This document shows positions 23,234-35,200 of a DNA stretch of 64,000 bases, in pieces. The position numbers were made by a program, and so were the translations under genes. The DNA comes from Piscicola geometra (taxonomy: Eukaryota > Annelida > Clitellata > Hirudinida > Piscicolidae). Under the pieces are notes generated by a model that was not told the DNA's origin, did no database searches, and was given only the letters and a program-made list of their open reading frames with translations. The stretch lies in assembly GCA_943735955.1 (NCBI GenBank), contig OX030961.1, positions 4,171,920 through 4,235,919 of the forward strand, read 5' to 3'. Within the stretch, counting starts at the first letter, position 1. Every line of letters starts with the position of its first letter.

Positions 23234-26200
23234 AAAACACACACACACACACACACACACAAAAACACACACACACATACACACACACACACGCACGCAC
23301 GCACTCACCAACAAAAGACTCATAGGTCGTGTGAGACAACTGCTTCAAAGAATTTTCAAGGCGCAACTCCAACAACACGTCCCCATCCACGTAGGCATGG
23401 AAACTAACTCTCATTTTTGATTGGCTGGAAACGAGTGGTGACGTCATTATTCCCAACCAATCAGAGTACTCCTTTGAGCTGACAAATGTCACCACTTTGC
23501 TATGATCTTTGCAGCCATTAGTGACACCAGCATCTCCACAATTAACCAGGTCACTCCAGCTGATCCAAGTCCATGGTAGGCCAAAAAATGAGGTCATCCT
23601 GTAGCCACACACACTCTCCTCTTCAAAGTCACATGTCAGGCTGTTCTTTTTGTCTTTGTGTGGGCGAATTCCAATTTTGATAACGATAAGGAAGATGGTG
23701 ATGATAATAATTTTGATTTTGATGGTGATGATGATATCATAATTATAGAAAAAATAGTGTTATTTTTCATTTAAAAAACTATTTTCGAAATAGTATACCG
23801 TCCATTAGTAGGAATAAGAAAAGTTTTATTCGTAGAAAAATTATTTATCCAAAAAAATATATTCAAGATTTATTTCTTTTTACAACTCACTCGAATCATC
23901 CAGAAATGCCAGGCACTCTTGCTCCAAAGCCTCTATGCTTTTAATTCTAAACACCAAGTCATTTTTCGAGTAATCTTTTCCGTGGAAAATTTCTCCTTCA
24001 TGAATACTAATTTTTGTCTTTTTTTCTTGCAAAACGTATATGCTAAGCCTTGATAAATCCATTGTCGGCTCTAGCTTGTAAAACATCACCCCTTGCCCCT
24101 TTTTCGCTTGGTAAAGACCAATGTGTTCCGTGTGACTGTGGGAAACTTGTACTTGCAGCTGATTTGAGGTGCTTTGGTACACTAGGCGGATGCACTGAGA
24201 CGTGTGGTGGGGCTGGAGGAAAGGTGAGAGAAGTTTTGCCACTGATCCCTGCTTACTGAGATTGAAGTTTGCTTCTAAGTAGTGACCTGCGTTAGTTGAA
24301 AGAGTTTTTTTGATTAATAATTTTGTGATATTGCTGTGTTGTACTATCATTAGAAAAAGTATCATTAGTTAATAGTTAGTTATTAAATTCATAAAAAAAC
24401 AATATAAAAACAAATTCAATAAAATAAAAAAGATCAAAAAGAAAAATCTTTCCAAGACCATTTCAAATGAAATGCAACAAATCTTCTAAAACCAAAGACA
24501 AATAAACTACATTTGCAGCTTTGTTCGTGTTTTCTGATCCAGTAGATTGGACCCGAAGACACATCCGTGTATCCACACATGTCAGCAGTGTCGAACGAGC
24601 AGTTTATGGATGAATGACGAACTGAAGTGGTGGTGATTATAGTCGTTTTAGTTGTTTCAATAGTGATTTTTTTTCTAAAGCTGATTTTGTATTGGCTGTT
24701 TAGGTTGATCAAAAAGTATAACACTTGTAGCTACGTTTTTATAATTTAAAAAAGGATTAATGGTTTTAGAGTAGTGAGCTCAAATGACATACTTGATAAC
24801 GCTAATGTTTATATGCACAATGTATAATATAATTTATACAATATAAAAACTTTAAAATACGTTGATTCATTATCGTAGGTCTGTGGCACTTTTTAGTCCT
24901 AGTATAACTTGTTCAAATAATATAATAGACATTAAATTAAATGCCTCGAAATCTCCGTGAAAAGAAAATTAGTTATCTGTGAGTTGAATTTTTCTAATAA
25001 AACTCTTAAAACACTTACCCATAGAAAAACAGTCCATGTTGTAGAGAGAAATGTTACGCAGGTAAGATGATTCATTGCCTGGAACCACCTCGTATATAAT
25101 TGCAAACTGGCGATACCACGGTGACTCTGTAAAATACAATTGTGGCAATCGAAACTGGTTGATGGCGACGTAATGTGTGTGCCAGGTGTGGTCGATGGGG
25201 CTTGGTGAGGAGAGAAGGGTGACCTGGGAGGAAGGTGGAAAAGTTCAAGAATTGTAGGGTCTATTTTTAAAAAGTTGAAAACTTTATATAGAACAACTTC
25301 TTTAAGATGCTTTTGTCTTATTTCTAGTTTATACTAAGGTTAAAACGGATTTTAAAAAATACAAGTTTTTCATAAAGTTCAAAATTGATTGTTAAGTATT
25401 CAAAAGACTTGGTAAACTAGAAGTCTATCTACTAACTTCTTCATAGTGATCTGTTACATCAAGATACGCTATCCTCAGACTAAACGCCGCAGCACTGTTC
25501 ATCTCAACAGCCAAGCAATATTCGTGGTTATTCCTACCCCCATCATATTCACCATTGGCTTCTTGACCACCACCAGCATAAGCCTCATCATTAGCGTGTT
25601 TCTTATCGTTGTTGCCATTATGGTTTTCATGAAGGGGTTGGTTTTCGAAGAGAGTGAGTGGCATTGAAATGAGTTTAGCACTGTGTTGCGTTTCGGTGTT
25701 GAATGTTGCAATGTTGTAGTCAAAGGAAATGGCATATTCCACGTCTGTAAGGAAATTAAGATTGTTTTCATTGGTTTATAATAATTTGGAAAAGATTAAA
25801 ACAATTTCGAAGGTTACTTTTGGAGCTAGAATCATAGTATGCTAGCTTGAAGCCTCCAGTCCTCAAAGAACTATCACTTGTAAAAACCAGTTTTAGCTTA
25901 TTTCCTTTTGACAGGAAGGAAGGGGGTAAGGTTTCACCACAATATCTTTCGGTCACGCCTGCTACTGCATCGATTACCTTGGAGGTGGTGATGAGAATGG
26001 GATGCTGGTTGTGGACAGGTGATGTGAATGGCATAGTGAATGATTTAGTTGAAAAAGACTTTGCTTTCACGCTGATAAATCTTCTCAACATAAAAAAAAA
26101 GTTGTTTTTAAGAAGAAAAATATCAATAGTTGTGAATTTTTCTCAAGGAGTTTCGAAAAAACTTTCAAAGTTTACTAAATCTTTTTTAAATAACAATTTT

Positions 26201-29200
26201 TAAGATATAATAAAAAGCACCTGTAAACTGACGTATCGGCAGTCTGGGTGCCATTCCAACTTCATAAATAGAAAGTCCAGTCGGATGGTTGAATCTGTGT
26301 GGTTCGCAAGAATGAAAAACGGCGTAATTTGAAGATTAAAATAAATATTTTCTTTTCAGAAATTTCCATAAATGTAGTTTCTTCATAAAATTAAATTATT
26401 CATTTTTTCTATTCTCATGAGATAACGCTTAGTATTTAAATCTCATTGTCTTATTTTATATTATTTTTTGAAATTTAAAAAATGTCTATTTTTTGCATTT
26501 AATATAAATTTATATAAAAAAATAAGCACATCACATACTCCCAGGAATCTGAATGTAAGAAACTTGAGAGCCCGATGGAAAGCTTTCTGATACGATTATT
26601 CCTTTTGTCTTAGTGAAGACCGAACCGAAACCTGTATGAGTGGGCAGTGAGTTGGATGTAAGAGGGTTTGGATGAACAAATAAGAAATTTGATAATATTT
26701 AGATTTAGAAGACGAGTTGGATGAGTGGTTGAATAGGTGGTTGAATAGGTGTTTGGATTGGTGGTTGAATGAGCGGGTGTACAGGTGGTTGGTGTCAATA
26801 AATGATAGACTTTATGCTTTGTAGGCCACGTTGAAAATGATTTTAGAGAAAAAATTATTTTTAAATCATTAAGCACTTTTTTCAAAAACAACAAAAACTA
26901 ATTTAATTAAGTGTACAATATACTGTATATTGTATACACTGGTGAGTATGAAGAGTATATCCTTTGTAGCATTTTTACATAAAACTAACGTTCGGTAGAC
27001 AGATTACACTCTAGATCTCCTTGCACGCACTTCAGTTGCCAAAAGAGAAACGAGGTTGTGAATTGGAAAGCGTAATTGCAAAGGACATGGAGACAGTCTG
27101 TGAAAGTTGTAATAATTGGGATTGACATGGGATTGGAAATGAGTTTTGTGGCTTCAGTGGCGTTGAAAAAGAGATTATCATAATCCACTTTTGTATCAGT
27201 TGTAAGGGTTTCAGAAGTGCTGGTACTTTTTGTTGCAGAGTTTTTAAAAGTGCTAATGTTTGTTGTTTTTGTCGTTGTCGTTGTTTTTGTTGTTGTTTTC
27301 GTTTTGGGAATGCCATTTGAAGTGGATGTATGTGGTTTCACATTTTGGGTTTTTGTTTCATTAGTAGCAGTTGTATTAGTTATAAAGGTTTTGCTACCAG
27401 AGTTAGTGCTATTTCGACCACACTTACTGCTATTGTTAAAAATGCTGCTACTTTCACTTTCACCACCAATAGAATCTGCATCAATGACATCACTTAGGAT
27501 TCTATCCTCATACGTAGTCTCGTATCTTTCACAGCTTTCTCCTAGCTCCACACTGGCGATGCTTATATCCATCATGTAGGCTACTTCAGTTTCAAACATC
27601 AGATGATACTTGCCAACAGGTAGGCATGCCACTCCCACTTGTAGACCATGAGTTCTCAATGGTTTATCCGCGATTCTCTTAATTGGGTATTTTAGATTTG
27701 TCAGTTGGTATAGTCTCAAGTGAACGTCTTTATCAATGGCGTTTTGTAGACGGCAGGGAGCAGAAGAGCAAGAAGAAGAAGAAGTAGAAGAAGATTTTTG
27801 CAAAGGCAAGGGGGAACTTTTGGTTTTTTTAGTGACGAGATAATTGAATCTGAAAGTTGAAACAATTTAAATAATCATTTTCACATAAAAAGGAATTAGA
27901 ATAAATTTAGTTTAAAAGTATCATACTATAAAAAATAAAAAAACACGAAATTATAAAGGCAGTGTAAAGATAAAAAAAGTTTAAAGCCTATATAAATATA
28001 CCTGACGATAGTTCTGTTTTCGAAGTTCCAGAGAGGAGAGATTAGTTGTACCGTGTCTCCAAGACAACCAAGGGAGGAATCCAGATACATGAGAAAGGCT
28101 GCAAAAACAAAAAAAACTAATAAATTTACTTTTAAATTATTATTCAAGTTATTTTCCCATAAATGCTTCTATGCAGTTAAAATAAAATTCTAAGAATAAT
28201 AAAAAACATTATTCTAAAAATTTTAAATTTATTTTATAATTAAACATCGTTTGTCATGAAATCATGACACAGTAACCAACCCCACAACCACCACCACAAC
28301 CACCACCACAACCACCACCACAACCACCACCAAAACTAGGAACATTCTTGAAAGAGCCAATGTCTGAAATAAAACCCAACTCCGATATTTTCCGACGCCT
28401 CCAGGCCAATTCTCCAACAACGGTGCTCTCGTAACCGCAGAGGTAATCGTCGTTGAAGTAACACTGCACATTCTTTTTGGTCACTGTGAATGGATATATT
28501 AATCACGCGGTTGAACCCACATTATGGATGTAACTAATTATTCAACTTTAGTTAAAATAAAGCATTTAAATAAATGCCAAAACATGACAAAATATTTTTT
28601 GCTAACCAGATAATAGTCTATAATTGAATAGATATTAGTAGATAATCTTTTTTCACATTATTACACTAAATTAATTACCAATATCACTAATAAATTCAAT
28701 TTTAGCATCTTTAAACGTTTCTTTTTTCTATAATTTGAGACAAAAAACATAGTATCTTATCGAAAGTATCTTATTTATTGGTGTTGATATAAATATGTTA
28801 TACTATATTGTATATTATATTATGTGTATATTATACCAAACCTCAACCCTTATCTTACAACAATAGGCATCTTCATCAGCACCGTCTTCACAGTCCCTCA
28901 CTCCATTGCATAGTAGGTGGTCAGGCATGCACAACCCCCCATCACACCTTGCGCTCGCCTTGTTATGACATTCTAGTTGGAGAATAATTTTTTTTAAATA
29001 AATAATTATAATTTAAAAGGTTATTTGAAGAATACATTCACTAAAACTGACGAAATATGAAAAAGACAGAATTAGTTAGATGCATTTCTACTACTTAACT
29101 TGCGCATACTACTACTAGATCCCAGCTACTACTAGACCTCACCACAATAAGGGACGTTGCAGTGTTCAGCATACACCAAATTCTTCTCTGCGACGAAGCA

Positions 29201-32200
29201 TGAAGGCTCCATCCAACCTTCGCCTTTCAAGTTTCTGCAGTAGTTTTCTGATACTTCCGTTCGACTGTGAATAGTCAAACCAGTCAATTGTATCAATGTT
29301 GTCGCAAGTGTTAGCTTGATGGAATATAAAAATTTTCATCTTTTCTCACCATCATTTTCAACACCAGCATTGTCATAATCCACACAACCCACACAATTAT
29401 CCCCAAAATCATCATATTCTTTACAATCATCAATATCGTCAAACTCACTTCAGTTTAACAAAAATCACTCAAAGCATCACTTCCAACCTTTCAAACCACC
29501 GGTTCGAAATTCTAAGTTCATCCCACTGAAGACATTCCTTGCCGCTGGATGACACACTCATGAACCCACTGTAGTCCAGACCTCTCCTGGAGCTCTTGCA
29601 TTCTTTTGTTTTTTCTGCATTAGTAAAATATCCGTTTTTGTATACGATTAGTCATATTTATAGATTTTGTGAAAATATTGGTTTAATGTTAATATATTCA
29701 CACAAAAAATTAAAGATTTGTTACAAAATCTGTTAAAATTTTGAAAAATTTCGTGTTGAAATTTGAAATTCATAACAATTCCGGTGTTCGTAATCAACCA
29801 TCTTATCTTTTTTATTCAATTTTTATATTAACTAGAATTACCATTTCAATGTTCTTTCCTGTCTTCAAATAAACATGTAAATATTTTCTTTGTATTAGCC
29901 ACATTATATTATAAGTTACAGTTCAATAGACAAAAGAATGAAGGAAAGTATTGAACTATTAAAGGCGTATGTAGGATTGTAAATCAGTTCGAACACTAGC
30001 TTCAGTTTTCAAGTTTCTTTCATTCACATTCATTTCAGATTAATATTACCTTCTTTATTCAGATATAAATATCATAACAATCTCTACATTCATTTCAACC
30101 AATTATTTGTTCAAACTTACTATGAAATTTAATTTGAATAAAAACTAACCGAACGCAGAGCATTTCTTAATCATGATATCATCGATGGCAATGGCTGAGA
30201 TACTAGAAATCGATCGGGTTCCAAGGATCGCTACTCGGTGAACACCCGCTGGCAGCTTGTACATCATGTGTGACCAGTCCCGGCCGATTAAAGTGAAAGA
30301 CACGAGAGGCTTTTCTTCTAATTCTTCGGTTATTACGACGATCGAAATGGTAGGCAGTTTCATGTCGAGGTTTCCTTTAAATGGGTGTTGTTTTCGTTTA
30401 GTTTTGCTAAAAATAAATTTCTTTGATAACTCACAAAATTAAACTAGGACTTTTTAAATTACATTTTTTAATCTAAATGGTTTCATAACTTGAAATAAAT
30501 TAAACTGAAAGTTTTTAAATAGAATGTCACAACTCACCTTCCGAATAACCTCCGAAAGTTTCCTGCTCATTTTCGCTATTCTGTGAGTCAACATTCCCGT
30601 CCATGGGAATTATCGGTTTCTTGAGAATCCAGTAAGAAAACTTCATGCAAGTGTCAGTAGTGTCCATGTAGGGAAGAAGGATCTTAGCACTAGAACCCGA
30701 CTTGTGACTCGTCTCTTCCATCAATGCTACGTGGCCTGATTCTGTGGAAAAAGTGGAAAATTAATTATTTCTCAAATTCACTTTTTATCATCATCACGAA
30801 AATTATTTAGATCCTACAAACCAAACCACGAATTCACAATGCAATGCCACTTTTACATTAGACATTCATCCCTCCACAATCAACAAACACTCACCAATAT
30901 ACAAAGTCTCGTCTTTTTCGACAAAAGTGTTTCTCGCCTTGGTAACCTTGAAGACATCAGCTGATGAAGCGACCATCTCCAACGGCAAAGTGTCTTCTTC
31001 GAACGTCACAATTAGTTCGCTGTGAGCTGTCAAGCGATGAAGTTCGGATACTTTTAAAAATAGGATCGTATTAAGGATCAATATAAAAATTAATAAAGCG
31101 TTAGTGATACTTGATGAAGTTAGTATGAAGATAAGTTAAAATGTCTAAAAATGCGTATATTTTCGTAGACATTTTTTCGTTAAACAAAAAGCTGATTTTT
31201 TTTCTTTTTTATATTTTTAGTCAATTCAGTTAGCTCTAGACTTCAATTATTAAAGTTTAACATTTACGGCATAAACTTTCGTTTTACGTGTGAGTATCAA
31301 TGGATTTTTTGAATTACAATATATTCTAATTCAATCAATTCTTAGTTATTTGAAAAATTGAATATTGAGATACATTATGTAATTCATTTGGTATGAGTTT
31401 CAATAATTTAACAAAAATAGCCTCATAAACAATGGAATCGTGTTAGACGGGATTCAAGAAAACCATTAAAAAAATTTTAAAGACTCAAATGTTGTCCCCA
31501 CCTCTTAGTGTTTAATAGACTGACAAAAGTATTTTAGAGTTCGAAACTTCTATCTTTCTATAAATAATTCATATTTTTTGAAAATGAAATTAATAAAATC
31601 TTATTCCATACAAATAGCAAGTTTTTACACAAAAAACGTTGATTAGTGCACAAAATATTCTTTTCTAGAAATGTTTTTCAAAGCGCCACAACTTTATTTG
31701 TTTAAAGATAAATATCTTTTTATGTAAGTGTGTTGTTTTTTTCAAATTAAAAATTCATGAAAAATTTCAATGAATTTAAAACCCAAACCAAAGTTATAAG
31801 AAAAGTTATTTTGCTTTTCAAACGGGTTCATGCGCACCCTTTATAAAAAAAAATAACGTTGAAATGATGCGTAGTGGTTACTCGTTGCATGTAAAAATTA
31901 AAATAAAAAGTGACATAAATTCTAAACCGGTAAAAAAAAGTTAAATTGTTTTCAACTTGAGTCACCGTAAGCTGACATTTGAATACGCTAGTATGCATTT
32001 ATGACAAATCGACTGGCATTGTTATTATAGCGTAGTCAAAGAGATCCAAATCCGTTTACACAGTTAGCTATAGATTTCTGGTGAATGAATCAATAGCTTG
32101 ATTATTGTTTGTGAGAACTCAGTCGATTTTCGAATTATAAAAAAATTATAGTAACAAACAGAGTTTGTGGTACAAGTGGAAACGATTAATCGAAAAGTTA

Positions 32201-35200
32201 ACTTCGTTAACCTTTAATAAGTTTTTGTAGATCATTTTTTAACGAATTGTACATTTAAACGTTAAAATTGCAAGAGAAAACGAAGTTAAAATTACTTTAA
32301 TGAAAAACAATTTTTATATTATAGTATGAACTTTTTTTTATTTCGATATAAAAACATTTTTTTGTGAAAAAAATAATTTATAAAACAACTGTTATATCTT
32401 CATAGTAGCTATTATAGAGGTCAAAAGACCTACGGTAGTTAAACTTCCTATACTTTAATTTCTTAAAAACTAACTCACGCAATTTTCTGATCCTCCTATA
32501 GAACTCGACTCTTTCACCAAGATTCTCTCCATTTTCCCCACAACTCTCTGTTGCCATCTCGAGCCATTCTCCTGTGTATGACGTCATCTCACAACTTTTG
32601 TCTTTGCTTCGGTACAAGAAACCTTGGTGATTAGGTTGCGTCTTTGTTGAAAAGAATTAAAAAACATTTTTCTTATTTTCAAAAATTGTAAATAACCTTT
32701 AGATGAAGGTTTTAAAATACAGATTTTATACTAAAAACTTTGAAATCTTTCTATTTTTCATCAATTTTTTATAAAACCTACGCGCCAACAAGACAAACTA
32801 ATTTAAACCCACAAAAACTATCAACTGTTTTATTTCAATCCAATTTCACCACAACTTCCCAGCCCAATCCTTCTCACCACACCCTTCCCAACCGAACCCT
32901 TCTCACCAGAGCAAGAGCTGTTGTGTACGTTGGTGCACACTGCCATGCACACCCTCCTGCTAACTTCCACCATGCTCAAAGAGATTCCCTTCTCTAGGTA
33001 GGGAATACGACATATGCCTGGGTAATACATGTACTCCGGGCAATCTGTTTTGGTAGCAAAAACGTTTTTTCTCGAATGATTATCTCAATTATTTTATGTA
33101 ATAGTATAATATTATTCTTGTTTGTGTTATTATTACTCAAGTTTTTATTTTATTTTTTTATTTTCTATTATTTAATTCAATATTCTATTATTATTTTTTT
33201 TGCCTATATCAATCACAGTCTGACAGTCGCAGGCCATGTTACAATATTCTTTTATGGCCCAGAGACGCCACTCCACACAAAATACTTTTTCACCAATATG
33301 CGCGTCGCTAAGTCCGCATCATACACACTAGGTATATACTAGCTCACGGTTGCTCATCAGGGTTTCGAACAGACAACCTTTGAGTTGCAGGTTCGACATC
33401 TTACCGTTTAAGCCACCCCAAGTCGCCAATTGTTTTTGTTTGTTTATTTTTATAAATAAATATTATTTTGAATATTTGAATATAATTTTTATTTTTCACA
33501 TTCGCAAGCAAAATCCTCGCCATCCTTGTCGTTCACCATGACGTCATACAGGCCGTGCTCTTGAATGGCAGTCAATCTGTCATTTGATTAATTTTAACTT
33601 TTATTTTTAATTGCCAAAATGTTGGATTTAAAAATTAAATATACCAAACAGACCTTGCAAAACTAAACAAAAAATATTTTAAAGAGCAACTATATTTTTC
33701 CCATTTTTATTAAAGTAATTCAAAAAGTATCCTAGTGAATAAAAGTAATTTCTAATAACTTAAATTACTTTTAAATGTTTTTAGTAAGATAAGATTTGAC
33801 CTGTAGAGGTTTTGGTTACAAACGGTGACAGCAGAAAAAGGCAGAGTGTCGTTGTAGATGATGTTGACAGAAATGGTCGTCGGGTAAGAACTAATGACCC
33901 ATAGTTTGGTGTTAATGATGTATATGAAAAGACTTATATTGGTGGAAAGAAGAAGAGCCCAGATTATTCTGTGGTGTTTGTCATAAGATGGGTTTTTTAG
34001 TTGTAACGGTGTGATTTTGTAATTTATTGCCTTGAGAAATGTCTAGATTTCAGTAGTGTTATGAAAAGGTTTTTGATTAATTATAAAATAAACTAGACCA
34101 AATCTCTGAGAAATCATCTTAAAAAACACACTGTTTGACCAACAATCAAAACCAAGAAACATTCACTCAACCGCCTCAACACAAAAAATCAAACGTACAA
34201 CTCCACCAGCCACAAACTTGCGAGCCACAAATCGACTTCTCAGCTCCAAGAACTTCGCCCCATGCCAAGTTGTTCTACTCACAAAGTCCACCCACAGCAT
34301 TCTCCACGACGGCAACTTAGGCGGCTTTTTCTTCTTTTTCGGCTCACTGCCAAACTCGGTTTTGAAATTCATGTCATAGCCGACACTTTCATTGCGTTCT
34401 AAACCGATTGTCTTGATCACGCCTCCATCCTTCTCGCCACCGTCTCCCATTTCCAGACGAACCGTGCTGATGACGACTCTCGAGTTCGGGACTTTTCCAT
34501 TTTTATCCAGTGAATTCTTCCTCAGTTTCACGTTCACATCGTCGTCTTCTTCTTCGGCGTTGTACCTACAGCAAATCAGTATACAGCTGCCCAGCTTTTT
34601 CAACCCTTCGGTGATTCAAAGTGTGTTGTTTCAAAGGCATTCAATCATGCGATACTTTGGGGCATTTATTATACATATGTGTAACTGTGGAGTTTGGATC
34701 GTAGCTGATCATAGTCGGGGATTTGATCTACTGCCTTCACAACAATACTCGAAATAATGAACATGAGCTAATGCGATTGAAGGCTTTCTAGACCACGGAT
34801 TTATGCCTATAATTTCCAAATATTGTTCATGAATGTGTAGAAATATAGTTTTATGGAATAGTTACACTTAGAGCAACAAATTCGATATATTATATTAACA
34901 ACATTTAATTTTTAAATTTTACTCAAGTTACGCTATGAATTACGTTATATTCAAAGTTGAATTTTTTATGTTACTCAACGCTAGAAAATACGATCACAGA
35001 AGCGATTAAGGCTTATGAGAGGTTTATAAAATCAAAAAACCAAACTGGGGAGTTATTATGGCCTATAAGCTACCTGTGTGGACTCATTCACATAATATTT
35101 TAATAATTTAATTAAACCGTTCGTGTGTTTCACGTGTTAATATGAACAAGGCACCTTTGTAGAGAAGCATGAAGAGGTTTCTGAATAGAGATACAATCCA

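Noticed and set aside
33350..33425. Functional tRNA gene
   Set aside because: A- and B-box-like stretches are present, but the stem pairing is poor and a SINE-type body is attached.
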